Source: Haematobia irritans
Taxonomy: Eukaryota > Arthropoda > Insecta > Diptera > Muscidae
DNA length: 64,000 nucleotides
NCBI RefSeq assembly: GCF_050003625.1
Contig: NC_134398.1
Location: forward strand, 112,382,145-112,446,144
Direction of reading: 5' to 3'
A program made the translations under genes and the position numbers. Of the stretch, positions 44,166 through 55,802 are shown piece after piece. Below the pieces are notes generated by a model that saw only the letters and a program-made list of their open reading frames with translations, was not told the DNA's origin and searched no databases. Each line of letters opens with the position of its first letter. Position 1 is the first letter of the stretch.

Positions 44166-44543
44166 AAAAAATTTTAAAAATTTATAAAATCGTATAATTT
44201 CTTCTACATTGTTGGTATTACAGGAAAAGGTGTTACGAACTAAAAATCCTCGTGGATGTGAGAAAGATGTGAGGGACAATGCAATTAGCAAGAAAATAAT
44301 GTTTTTTTTTTTTTTTTTTTTTTGAGCTAGTCTTTATGAAATTGTTTTTACATCCTGGAAAAGAATAAACGTTTATCACAAAAAGTATATACTTTTCTTC
44401 CAAATACACTTCCTTACAGCGAAAAGCAAATGAGAAACGAACTTTGTTTGTCTAAAATTTCGTTTGGGAGGAAAGAATTATTTTTTGCGTGTTGTTGGAA
44501 AGTCCAAACTTCACCATATGACTCATCTGCAAAATCTATTACA

Positions 44544-44763
44544 CCTAGACCTTGCTTTTCGTTATTTCGAAGTTGCGTCGCTGATGAATTAGTACTAGTT
44601 TTCACTTTGCGTCATTAGATTTTCGAAGTTGCGTTGTTATCTGTCTCCAATCTTTGCATGGTTTGCCATAGAAACTCATAATTCGCTTTGCGTCATTTCA
44701 GTTTGCGTCGTGTTATTTTTTTTTTTTTTTTGAACGTATCTGCGACGCAAAGCGAGGTCTAGG
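44544..44763. mobile_element. Small MITE in the Tc1 gene (220 bp)
   Basis: Inverted ends CCTAGACCTTGCTTTTCG and GCAAAGCGAGGTCTAGG, with internal repeats of TTTGCGTC and GAAGTTGCGT. It separates NNLLLD from GVIDFADESYGE in the transposase. A T17-type run lies inside. Confidence 0.75.
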
Positions 44764-45420
44764 AGTAAGTTGTTCTCCAATAAATCGAGATATATCTCTG
44801 CGTTCATTTCAGGGAAAAAAAAAACATATTTTAGATTTTCCTCGTGCTCCAAAAGCTGACCATACCATAAGAGATCCACCCCCGTGGATGCGTTTATAGC
44901 AAGTTTGACGAGGGTACCGAGAAAGTCGCCAATATTTGTGTTGGTCATCAGGACCATTCAAATTGAATTTCTTTTCGTCGCTAAATATAACCGTTTGGAA
45001 CTCTTCGTCCCAAAACTTGTATTTTTCAGCAAAAGAAATACGAGCATTTTTATGGTGTTGTGTTAACCGCGGTTTAGGAATTTTATTTCCGTATTTTAGT
45101 CTTATATCGTACTTGATAATTTGCTGTATTCATTGTCTAGTCACATTCAGACCCAATTCTCTTTTTATTTCTCTGAAGATCATATTTTTATTGGCAGCAA
45201 GTTGACGAATATGTCGCTTTGTCCTTTGGTCAACGGTTGGAATGCGTCCACTGCGCATTTGTGGGATTTTTTTTTTTAATTGCTAATCGTATTGCGGTGT
45301 CGATTTATCGCCGATGCAATTTCTCCAATTGTTTTTACCAGCTAGGTCCATTCCGATAATTTTTCTGCGTCTTCCTCTGAAAGTTCACTTCTTCGAGGCA
45401 TTTTTAACTAAAGATTAAAA

Positions 45421-45820
45421 ATTTGCACTAAATTTCTTCTGAATACATGAAAGAACATAAATGTAACTCACCCACAATCCATATTTATTATTCACAACGA
45501 AACTGTAATGAGCCTGTGCACTGAAAAAATGTAAATGATGTACAATGCACATATAACTATTTGCTATTGAACTTCTAACTTTCATTACAATTTTCATATA
45601 ACGGTACTTCGAATTAGTGTCTAGCGACAAAATCGCTAATGATAATTATAGCATAGAGGGTGATAAACAACGTTAAAAAGTAAAAAGTTAAGTACCGTTA
45701 TTTCCAAGTGAGAAATGAAACAATTTTTGCACATATATTTATACATTTTAGCTAATTATGAATAAAGTAACCACCTTGATAAATTATGGACGTGTTTCGC
45801 TAATTTTCGGAAGCTGAACT
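45421..45820. other. Tc1 leader and unassigned DNA
   Basis: 45421-45560 is the Tc1 5' leader also found at 22540-22690. The rest is not recognised. Confidence 0.45.
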
Positions 45821-46255
45821 GATGCTGCATTGGATTAATACTGCTGCTAAAACACACTGAAAAATCTATCACTGATTGTGATCGATTTATGGTGGTTTCC
45901 TTGGTTTTGCAATAAAACTGTGCACAATCCATTGTACCAATTAATATTTATTGGACTGAAGATGATTTGCTAGAAACAAATATGGATGTGTGTATGTATG
46001 TGCACCTAATAACATAAACAATGGCTCTTAACATTTTAATCATTGAGATGCTGCATTGGATTAATACTGCTGCTAAAACACACTGAAAAATCTATCACTG
46101 ATTGTGATCGATTTATGGTGGTTTCCTTGGTTTTGCAATAAAACTGTGCACAATCCATTGTACCAATTAATATTTATTGGACTGAAGATGATTTGCTAGA
46201 AACAAATATGGATGTGTGTATGTATGTGCACCTAATAACATAAACAATGGCTCTT
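45821..46255. repeat. Direct repeat, 209 bp, two copies
   Basis: 45821-46029 and 46047-46255 are essentially identical (starting GATGCTGCATTGGATTAATA), separated by 17 bp. Non-coding. A recent local duplication or two halves of an unrecognised element. Confidence 0.9.
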
Positions 46256-46444
46256 GTTCCATGTACGGAGTTATAGTTCGCATGTTGTTGCTGCAAAACA
46301 AGAAATGCTATAAAAAAAAAATAAAAAAAAAAAACTTAATAAAAATCCATAATTAAAGATATTAAAACGTCCCACTGCTATGTCAGTAATAATTAATGAC
46401 GTTTGTTCATACCAATAGTTAATTAATTTGAATAAAACACTAGC
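46256..46444. other. Unassigned DNA
   Basis: A-rich; nothing recognised. Confidence 0.35.
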
Positions 46445-48030
46445 CTAAACAACAACAAAAATCGTATAAACCTGGCCCTGACGGGGTACCACCAAACATA
46501 TTGAAACATTGTGCTGATTCTCTTAAAGTACCTCTAACGAAAATTTTTAATATTTCTATATCATCGGGTTACGTTCCACAATGTTGGAAGGAATCATATG
46601 TTACTCCATTCTTTAAGTCTGGAAATAGATTTATTGTGTCTAACTACAGAGGTATTGCGAAGCTAAGTGCTGTTCCTAAGTTGCTGGAAAAGATGATAAC
46701 TGAATTTATATCGCATCAGGTTTCCTCGGCATTAAATGAATGCCAACATGGATTCCGAAAGTCAAGGTCAACTATTACGAATATTTTAGAATTAACGACA
46801 CTAGGATGGGTAAACAAACTGATGTAATATACACAAATTTTAGCAAGGCGTTTGACAAAGTTAATCATAAGCTTCTCTTACGAAAACTACAACAACTTGG
46901 CTTCTCTACTTCCTTGTTAAAGTGGATCAGTTCTTATATAACAGGGCGTGTTCAGAGAGTAAGGTTTGGGAATGTTCTTTCTAATCAATTTGATGTAATA
47001 TCTGGAGTTCCTCAAGGTAGTCATCTTGGACCTATCCTTTTTACACTCTTTATAAATTGTATCAATTAATTTTTTGATTAAAAATTTTAAAATGTTCAAT
47101 CATTGACTTAATTAACTTATTTTTCTATCATGATTAAAAAGTTAATTGTATCAATTAATTTATTAATTGAAAAAATTTTCAACTTCAATTAACTTTTTAA
47201 TTGGAAATATTTTGGTGATATTTTTTTCTGTGTAGTGAAAGGGAATTAGTCTTCTGAATTTGATTAAAAAGTTAATTGTATCAATTAATTTTTTAATTAA
47301 AAATTTAAAAAATTTCAATCATTGACTTAATTAACTTAATGTTTCTATCATGATTAAAAAGTTAATTGTATCAATTAATTTATTAATTGAAAAAATTTTC
47401 AACTTCAATTAACTTTTTAATTGGAAATATTTTGGTGATATTTTTTTCTGTGCAAGATTCTTAAAAACTATTTTACAAAAGATTTCCGCTTATATAACAC
47501 ATCTATTCTTTTGTTGATCTTGGCATTGTTATGGATCGTAGGCTTAATTTTAATGGTCATATTGATTTGATGGTGAGTAAGGCGTATGGGGATCTAGGGT
47601 TCATAAAGCGTTGGGCGAAGGAGTTTTCGGACCCTTATGTTACAAAGAGGCTTCATTGGAACAGTGACTTTGTTCTTCCTTCATACACTTCTAGATTGAG
47701 TCTGATTAATTTGCCTACTCTTAGGAGCCGACGGACGATGTTGAGCTCCATGATGATGTATAGGTTAGTTAGTGAGGAATTGATATATAGGATTAGGATA
47801 AAGGTTCCTTTTAGGGCATCTAAGAATTACCAGTTTTTTTACATTGATTTTCAACGTTCGAATTATGCTTCTGTGGAGCCTATTCGTAGGATGTGCATTA
47901 TTTTTAATTCAATCTATCATCTAGTTGACACTAACCTTAGTATTGATATGATGAAGTCTAGAATTTTAGCATATTTGGATAACTAATACATTAGTTTTAT
48001 TGAATAACCTAATATTTGATCTTGTGTTTT
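46445..48030 (+). pseudogene. LINE-B (Jockey-like) copy 2, split by V
   Basis: RT of the same family as at 4113-9165. Visible parts are YKPGPDGVPPNILKHC (about 46466), SNYRGIAKLSAVPKLLEKM (about 46640), DVIYTNFSKAFDKVNHKLLL (about 46825) and GVPQGSHLGPILFTLFIN (about 47002-47055). V sequence follows, then VDLGIVMDRRLNFNGHID (about 47515) and a C-terminus ending SRILAYLDN (stop at 47986). The YADD segment is missing at the V insertion, and there are frameshifts. Non-functional. Confidence 0.87.
47057..47452. mobile_element. V-family, two right-end units in tandem (V6, V7)
   Basis: Two successive copies of the V right end, ending TTTTTTTCTGTG at 47232 and at 47452. Left ends are missing. They replace the YADD part of LINE-B copy 2. 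Confidence 0.8.
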
Positions 48031-48195
48031 AATATACCCGGCTGATGAGTCCTTCTCTGTAGCTGGTCAAATCCCTCTGCCTCCACCCCGCCATGGTCCG
48101 GATCATGGTGAGTACGCTGTCTCTACGTCATGGGGACGGGGCCCTCACGGTCGGAAGGGGCGGGAAAGTGGGCGATGGGACCGTTCGAAAAAAAA
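48030..48195 (+). other. GC-rich island at the LINE-B/LINE-D border
   Basis: About 150 bp much richer in G+C than all surroundings (CCTCCACCCCGCCATGG, GGGGACGGGGCCCTCACGG, GGAAGGGGCGGGAAAG), followed by an A-run. Several short GC complements suggest structured RNA, possibly a LINE UTR. CTGATGAGTCC near 48040 recalls a hammerhead core, but no matching GGAC-GAAA strand is present. Confidence 0.4.
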
Positions 48196-49600
48196 AACTA
48201 ACACAATTATAACCACAGGCCAATATCCAATGGGATGGAAGCACGCCAAAATGATACCGATACAAAAACCAAATGCAACAAACGAATATCGACCAATCTC
48301 GGTGTTACCGTTCTTATCTAAAGCATTCGAACGTATAACTCACAACCAAATATCTGAATACTTAAGGCAGAATTCTTTATTATCTGCATATCAATCTGCA
48401 TTCAGACCCAAACACAGCTGTATTACTGCACTTTTGGACGTAACTGAAAACATTAGAAAGAGTATAGATAACGGCCTACTAACCCTTTTAGTTTTATTAG
48501 ACCACTAAAAGGCCTTTGATTGCGTCAATAATGATATACTTTGTCTCAAGCTAGAGCGATATTTCAATTTCTCAAACTCAGCTGTACGATTAATTTCAAA
48601 TTATTTAAAACATCGCATTCAATCTGTGTATTTAAAAAACATGTCATACAGCCCTAAGAACCTCGTTGCTGGAGTGCCACAAGGATCAATTCTCGGTCCG
48701 CTGTTATTCAGCATTTACATAAATGACTTGCCAAATGTTCTTGAACATTCCAAAATACACATTTACGCGGACGATGTTCAAATTTATTTAAGTTGCCCCA
48801 AAACCAATCTCTCTGATGGCGTATCCAAATTGAATAAAGATTTAGAGAATATACATTCATGGGCAACTGCAAATAGTCTTCAAATAAATCCAAAAAAAAT
48901 CGAATTTCATACTAGTAAATGGGCGAACACAATGCATAGAATGTGAATACATGGTAAAGATTGGTGGAGTGAAAATTGAACAGAAGGAGAAAGTGAAAAA
49001 TCTTGGAATAATCTTCAATAAGTCTTTCAGCTGGAATGATCAAATAATTTCTGCCACTGGAAAAACGTTCGAACGTTTGCTACGAACATTATACCAAACC
49101 CAGCACTACACACCTCTTCATACTCGTATGCTCCTGGCAAAGACGTATCTAATCCCTATATTGCTATATGGCAGTAAACTTTTTACAAAAACGGATATAA
49201 GAAGCAAAAATCGTTTAGAGGCAGCTCATAAATCTATCCTGCGATATGCCTTCGGTTTAAAACGATACGATAGCTGTTCGCTGTTTAGTAGAGGCTTATT
49301 CGGGGTTGAATTTATGGACTACATGAAAATTAAGGCACTTACATAGATGCACAAAATTATTTACACAAAAAATCCACCGTACCTCCACAGTAAATTAAAC
49401 TTTGGCAGATCTAACAGACGTATACTCGTTATACCTTCCCGCCATCAACTTCTGATCTCTGAATGACAATTTTTCACAAATACAACCCGTCTTTGGAACT
49501 CCCTTTTTTCAATCCCTATTTTCAATCATTTACAAAATTAGTTAATTATTGCTGCATTACTATTGTTTTATTATATATATAATAAAATAATTATACTATT
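48196..49600 (+). pseudogene. LINE-D ORF2 remnant, left arm of palindrome
   Basis: RT of another Jockey-superfamily LINE: NEYRPISVLPFLSKAFERI (48277-48333), FRPKHSCITALLDV, a stop then KAFDCVNNDIL (about 48508), GVPQGSILGPLLFSIYINDL (48671-48730) and HIYADDVQIYL with the YADD catalytic box (about 48760). The thumb region is LLYGSKLFTKTDIRSKNRLE (about 49160-49220). Stops at 48506 and 48944 and frameshifts make it inactive. The element runs left past the palindrome edge at 48265 (TGQYPMGWKHAKMIPIQKP), so this arm holds the original context. Confidence 0.88.
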
Positions 49601-49781
49601 GTTTTAATTTTTTTTTTTGTTTGTACTTTTGTATTTCTACTTTTATTTTTAAATTTATTGTTAATCTATTTGTGATTTTTATTTAATGTACTTAATGTTT
49701 ATTATACTCTTGTCTGTTCTACTACCAATTTGTGGACAATTGCTATAGAAACTTGTCTAATCACATACATTTTTAATTTCA
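49601..49781. other. LINE-D 3' region, AT-rich
   Basis: Probable 3' UTR of LINE-D with T-runs. It abuts the tail of LINE-E on the opposite strand. Confidence 0.45.
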
Positions 49782-51029
49782 TTTCATTTCATTTTATTGA
49801 GTACCTACACAACAAGATTAAAATCTTATAATTACAGTGCAGGATTATAAATGTTAAAACATCTCCGATTTATAATAAGTATATACAATAATTAAATTTA
49901 AAGATAAAAAGAAAATAAATTAAAATAAATAAAAAATTGTGTTAATAATAATAGAAAAAAATATATATATATATATATAGAAATTACTTTTAATATTCAA
50001 TTGCATTGTATTATTGATGATTGAAATTGTGATACTATATTATATCTACAATTATTATTTATGATAATAACAATTATTATTTATTAATGATAAATATTCT
50101 AATTTTGAAATAAATTTTGAATACTCTTCTTAAAAGATGATGCGTCGGGTGGTAGAGTGTTCCAGAGACGTATTGTGCCAATAAAGAACTGCCATTCGGA
50201 TAGAAGACTTTTCCTTATAAACCTAATTTTATCATAGAGATAGCTGGGTTTCCGTTTGTAAATCAATTTATGTAGAAATACTAACGACTTGACATTAAGC
50301 AGGGTATTATAACTAAAGCCAAAGAGGGAGTTTGTAACATACAAAACATGATCGGTCCTGCGTATCCCATACACATAACGAACTATACTATTGAATGCCA
50401 CGTTAAGTCTATTTTTGTTCACGGAGTCACAATTCGCGAAGAGTTCAGATCCGTAAATTAAACCCGTTAACAAAAGACTTTTCGCCAGAATTGTGTTAAA
50501 TAAGTAGGTGAAAAGAGGGAGCAGTATTCATATAAACCTGGGGTCCATTCCATCCAGGCCAATAGCATTCGACATAACCATAAAAAACTCTCTATGACCT
50601 CATCTTGGGTAACGCACCTGAACTCGAAATCGTTCCTCTCAGATAAGTTTCCTCCTATACCGTCATCCGTGTCATAGAAGGATGCGTCCGTCGGAGGGGC
50701 AGGGATATTAGTAAACATCTCGTTCAAGTCATTTGGATCACCTTGATAACCGCCCGATGACCTATGACTTCCCAACGCCAATATCATGTATAATTCTCCA
50801 TTTTTCCCTGGAACCTACAGCAGAATTGAAACGCATAGAGTAATATTCAGTCTTCGTCGCATTGATATTTCTGTTCGCTATTCTCCGTGCCGATCGATAC
50901 TCCTCTAGAAGATGTGGTAATCTAAAGCGCTTCCATCGTGAGTATGCAATATCCCTTTCCCTAATAGCAGTCTTAATCGTGTCGTTAAACCATGGTTTAG
51001 TACCTGATTTCACTTTGATCCTCTTAATA
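49782..51029 (-). pseudogene. LINE-E, internally deleted, left arm
   Basis: Minus-strand LINE. Order: CIKRIKVKSGTKPWFNDTIK (linker, 51034-50970), GSREKWRIIHDIG, SNAIGLDGMDP-like RT start (about 50560), then a jump to the thumb LTGLIYGSELFANCDSVNKN (50473-50410) and the C-terminus ending FKKSIQNLFQN (50099). The fingers and palm, including any YADD, are deleted. The 3' end at 49782 is a run of TGAAA units, as in LINEs with short simple-repeat tails. Related to LINE-D in its C-terminal half. Confidence 0.82.
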
Positions 51030-53135
51030 CACACAAAAAATTTTTTTTTTTATTTCAATCACGAAAATCGCGGATTCAATCATTTTTTTAATTGAAATGT
51101 CTTCAATCACGAAAATGATAGTATTATTCACCCATTTTGATTGAAAACCAACACGATTTTCAATTAAAAATTTAATTGACTTTTGTCACGGAATCAATTA
51201 ATTGTGTGATTGAATCAATTAAAAACGTGATTGATTTTTAACATAAAATTCAATCACAGTTTTAATTGAATCAATTAAAATTTTAATTAATTTCGCGACA
51301 AAAATCAATCAACTATTTGATTCATTCAATTAAATAATTAATTGAAATTGGCTATAAATTTCAATCAAAAAATTTATATATTGCGACCCCAAAATCGTAT
51401 TTAGTTTTATTTGAAATAAAAGAAAATATGTGTTTCTTATAAAACATATTTAATATATTATTATTTTTTGAATTATGCAATAGACAAGTTGATTTGGTTC
51501 TTGTCATTTGTGTTTTGTTCATAACATAACTTACAAATACAATTATTATCAATAACAACTATAGGGTGAAAAAATAAATTATATAAATCATTATCTTCCT
51601 TATAATAATAACCATGTCAGCATGTTCCTTCTAATATGTAGAAGCGCCTAGATTTCTAATAAATCAGCAGCCTGTAAGCTAAATTAGGTTTTCTGAAAGT
51701 AAACAGAATAATTCGAATTTAATTTTGTTCAATTAAAAGTTAATTTTGTTAAACATCACCTGCATAGAATATCAAGTTCAATTCTTAGTTCCAGGTTGCA
51801 GATTTATAATCTTCTTTTGCAGTTGTAGTCTTTTAGCATAAAAAGGTGTATTAAGGAGCTCAGTAATTTAATTTTAGTAACAATTCCTTTCCAAAATATC
51901 CACACATTGAAATCGTCTATTAAAATTTGAACCAATCAAAGACAAAAATAATGGGAAAGCAATGTTATATTTGATATTATATTGATGATACTTTGCAAAT
52001 TCTGGAAATAGAAAAAAATATAAATGGAAAATACATATTTTTATTATTTTCGTATATTTTTCATATTTTTAAATCCAAAAGAAAGAACTTTTTTAACCAT
52101 TACATAATTTAGCTCATTAGTTTATATACCAGATATACTGCTTTACTTGGGTTCAAACTGAAAAAGGTAGGTAAAACAAAAATGCAATTTAATGCCAACG
52201 CCACTTCGCAACTTCAAGGTGAATCTTCCAACAAACCCATACCGCTCTTGGTTTTAAGAAAACTAGGAGTGAAAAAAATTATAATTTTAAAAGATCAATA
52301 CGGTACCCACTTTTTTATTGCAAACATATTCTTATATATTTGATAAAATGATGGAGTTGATGGGATTGATTGGTCAATTTCACGAAATAAAATTGGTCAC
52401 TAAAAGAAATGAATAAAAAATATATTATTTTAGTCCGTTTAATGTAAACAGGCTTCAATGGAAAACGGTATTCACATTTCACAATTTCTTACCTTTAATA
52501 AACGTAGATTGTTTTCCATTTTTACAATACCACAAAACACAAACACAGGTAATTTCAAATGCGTTCTCTCATATATTTTTTTCAAACCTTTACCACGTGG
52601 CCGTTTGTTGTTGCACACTTTATTTATTTCAACCCTTTGCTATGATTTGTTGTTGCGTTCAAAATATTTATGCACACATTTTGAATGCAGCAGACAGAAT
52701 GTCGCCAGTCATGCTTTTCAATTTACGCGAAAAACAAAAACCCAACCGTTCGTTACGAGTTACTTCCACAGACTGATCTCTCCATCATACATTGTTGAAT
52801 AAAAACCCATTCTCTTGTTCTCTTTTCGCTCTTTCCATTGCTCAAAATTATTCAGTTTCAATCACAAAGGTGATTGGATCAATCACATGTGTAATTGGAA
52901 ACGGAAAAAATTTCAATCACGTTAGTAATTGAAAATTATTTCCGAATTGATTAAGAAATTGATTGAATCAATTAATATTTTAATTGGAAACGTAACAAAT
53001 ATCAATAATTTTTTAATTGGTTTTTATTCGGATTTGATTAAATAATTAATTGAATCAATTAACATATTAATTGAATCCGTTTCCAAATTCAATTAAGTGT
53101 TTAATTGAAAAAATTTGGTGATAAGTTTTTGTGTG
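51030..53135. mobile_element. Element G, left arm (2.1 kb, V-like ends)
   Basis: Starts CACACAAAAAATTTTTT and ends AAGTTTTTGTGTG, with TA outside both ends. About 300 bp at each end is made of V-like CAATTAAAATTTAATTG words, in inverted order. The middle (51370-52850) is non-coding AT-rich DNA; the frame at 52458-52802 (114 residues) has no recognisable domain and differs from the right arm by a frameshift. It lies in LINE-E. Confidence 0.8.
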
Positions 53136-53157
53136 TATACAATACTTCCAAAGAGAG

Positions 53158-53686
53158 GTCATCTTTTCGACGCACAAGGGGAGCTAACGACTTCAAGAAC
53201 GGTATGTTGCTTCTTGCTGCACTGCCACTCAATTAAAAAATTAATTGATCCAATTAAAAAATTAATTGATACTATTAATTTGTGTGATTGATTTTTGTTT
53301 CAATTAAAAAATTTGTTGAATCAATTTAATTTTTAATTTAATATTTTTTAAAACTCAATTAAGATTTTAATGGGAAAAATTTTTGTGAAATTTTTTTCTG
53401 TGCATTTACACATCATAAATGTCATATATATGTATTTCTTGAAGAAAAGTATTTAACGCTTGCAGCGTTGGTAACCGCCATATTTAATTTAGTTCTAATA
53501 TAGTACTCAATAAAGCAAGAAGCTTTAAATTGTTCTTCGCAAGGAAACATTTGAAAGTGTTTTATTTCTTTGGGACATCATCTTTAAACACCCTGAATTC
53601 TGGGACCCATACACCAGAATTCTTCAGATGTGATAATACCTATTAAAATCATCACATAAGTGGCGAAGGGAATCATTATTTGCAAA
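53158..53686. other. Palindrome spacer (529 bp)
   Basis: Unique sequence between the arms. It holds a V-type fragment (about 53230-53403, ending TTTTTTTCTGTG). The last ~40 bp (53650-53686) continue LINE-E upstream on the plus strand (KWRRESLFANSLWKYC). The LINE therefore reads through the right inner border but not the left one. Confidence 0.85.
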
Positions 53687-53708
53687 CTCTCTTTGGAAGT
53701 ATTGTATA

Positions 53709-55802
53709 CACACAAAAAATTATCACCAAATTTTTTCAATTAAACACTTAATTGAATTTGGAAACGGAATCAATTAATATGTTAATTGATTCAATTAATT
53801 ATATAATCAAATCTGAATAAAAACCAATTAAAAAAATTAATAATATTTGTTACGTTTCCAATTAAAATATTAATTGATTCAATCAATTCGGAAATAATTT
53901 TTAATTACAAACGTGATTGAAATTTTTTCCGTTTCCAATTACACATGTGATTGATCCAATCACCTTTGTGATTGAAACTGAATAATTTTGAGCAATGGAA
54001 AGAGCGAAAAGAGAACAAGAGAATGGGTTTTTATTCAACAATGTATGATGGAGAGATCAGTCTGTGGAAGTAACTCGTAACGAACGGTTGGGTTTTTGTT
54101 TTTCGCGTAAATTGAAAAGCATGACTGGCGACATTCTGTCTGCTGCATTCAAAATGTGTGCATAAATATTTTGAACGCAACAACAAATCATAGCAAAGGG
54201 TTGAAATAAATAAAGTGTGCAACAACAAACGGCCACGTGGTAAAGGTTTGAAAAAAATATATGAGAGAACGCATTTGAAATTACCTGTGTTTGTGTTTTG
54301 TGGTATTGTAAAAATGGAAATAATCTACGTTTATTAAAGGTAAGAAATTGTGAAATGTGAATACCGTTTTCCATTGAAGCCTGTTTACATTAAACGGACT
54401 AAAATAATATATTTTTTATTCATTTCTTTTAGTGACCAATTTTATTTCGTGAAATTGACCAATCAATCCCATCAACTCCATCATTTTATCAAATATATAA
54501 GAATATGTTTGCAATAAAAAAGTGGGTACCGTATTGATCTTTTAAAATTATAATTTTTTTCACTCCTAGTTTTCTTAAAACCAAGAGCGGTATGGGTTTG
54601 TTGGAAGATTCACCTTGAAGTTGCGAAGTGGCGTTGGCATTAAATTGCATTTTTGTTTTACCTACCTTTTTCAGTTTGAACCCAAGTAAAGCAGTATATC
54701 TGGTATATAAACTAATGAGCTAAATTATGTAATGGTTAAAAAAGTTCTTTCTTTTGGATTTAAAAATATGAAAAATATACGAAAATAATAAAAATATGTA
54801 TTTTCCATTTATATTTTTTTCTATTTCCAGAATTTGCAAAGTATCATCAATATAATATCAAATATAACATTGCTTTCCCATTATTTTTGTCTTTGATTGG
54901 TTCAAATTTTAATAGACGATTTCAATGTGTGGATATTTTGGAAAGGAATTGTTACTAAAATTAAATTACTGAGCTCCTTAATACACCTTTTTATGCTAAA
55001 AGACTACAACTGCAAAAGAAGATTATAAATCTGCAACCTGGAACTAAGAATTGAACTTGATATTCTATGCAGGTGATGTTTAACAAAATTAACTTTTAAT
55101 TGAACAAAATTAAATTCGAATTATTCTGTTTACTTTCAGAAAACCTAATTTAGCTTACAGGCTGCTGATTTATTAGAAATCTAGGCGCTTCTACATATTA
55201 GAAGGAACATGCTGACATGGTTATTATTATAAGGAAGATAATGATTTATATAATTTATTTTTTCACCCTATAGTTGTTATTGATAATAATTGTATTTGTA
55301 AGTTATGTTATGAACAAAACACAAATGACAAGAACCAAATCAACTTGTCTATTGCATAATTCAAAAAATAATAATATATTAAATATGTTTTATAAGAAAC
55401 ACATATTTTCTTTTATTTCAAATAAAACTAAATACGATTTTGGGGTCGCAATATATAAATTTTTTGATTGAAATTTATAGCCAATTTCAATTAATTATTT
55501 AATTGAATGAATCAAATAGTTGATTGATTTTTGTCGCGAAATTAATTAAAATTTTAATTGATTCAATTAAAACTGTGATTGAATTTTATGTTAAAAATCA
55601 ATCACGTTTTTAATTGATTCAATCACACAATTAATTGATTCCGTGACAAAAGTCAATTAAATTTTTAATTGAAAATCGTGTTGGTTTTCAATCAAAATGG
55701 GTGAATAATACTATCATTTTCGTGATTGAAGACATTTCAATTAAAAAAATGATTGAATCCGCGATTTTCGTGATTGAAATAAAAAAAAAAAATTTTTGTG
55801 TG
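53709..55802. mobile_element. Element G, right arm
   Basis: Inverse of 51030-53135, with CACACAAAAAATTATCACC at the left and ATTTTTGTGTG at the right. It is 12 bp shorter in the inner terminal repeat and carries several substitutions there. Confidence 0.8.

Larger units (their letters stand above)
43544..44493. mobile_element. Element X, copy 2 (946 bp, reverse of copy 1)
   Basis: Occupies 43546-44491. Ends CACGCAAAGAAAAAAAACG and GAATTATTTTTTGCGTG with TT on both sides. It carries both tRNA-like modules in divergent order. An expanded T-run sits at about 44302-44322. Inserted in the Tc1 gene. Confidence 0.92.
43275..45420 (-). pseudogene. Tc1-like (DD34E) transposase remnant, split by X and a MITE
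   Basis: Minus strand. The start MPRRSELSEEDAEKL is near 45405. The first catalytic Asp lies in FSDEKKFNLNGPDDQHKYW (about 44940-45010), then NAEIYLDLLENNLL (44765-44810), then DESYGEVWTFQQ (44492-44530). After X the sequence continues as DNAPIYVACLTKNFF (second Asp) and WPALRPDLNPIEDLWG (Glu in NPIE). Removing X and one TT restores FQQDNA exactly. The helix-turn-helix part holds several stops. X landed inside the catalytic motif. Confidence 0.9.
48265..53157 (+). repeat. Palindrome, left arm (4.9 kb)
   Basis: Reverse complement of 53687-58565. Paired coordinates sum to 106830 in the outer part and 106832 inside the TA microsatellite near 49975. They sum to 106844 in the innermost part, after a 12-bp indel. 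Encoded fragments of LINE-D and LINE-E are identical between arms, while the innermost ~290 bp differ at about 8 positions. Confidence 0.97.

Noticed and set aside
48030..48195. Hammerhead ribozyme
   Set aside because: CTGATGAGTCC is present, but the required pairing GGAC followed by GAAA is not found nearby. Kept only as a weak structured-RNA finding.
52458..52802. Possible gene in element G
   Set aside because: The frame is broken by a 1-bp indel in the right arm, has no domain, and lies in a non-autonomous element.
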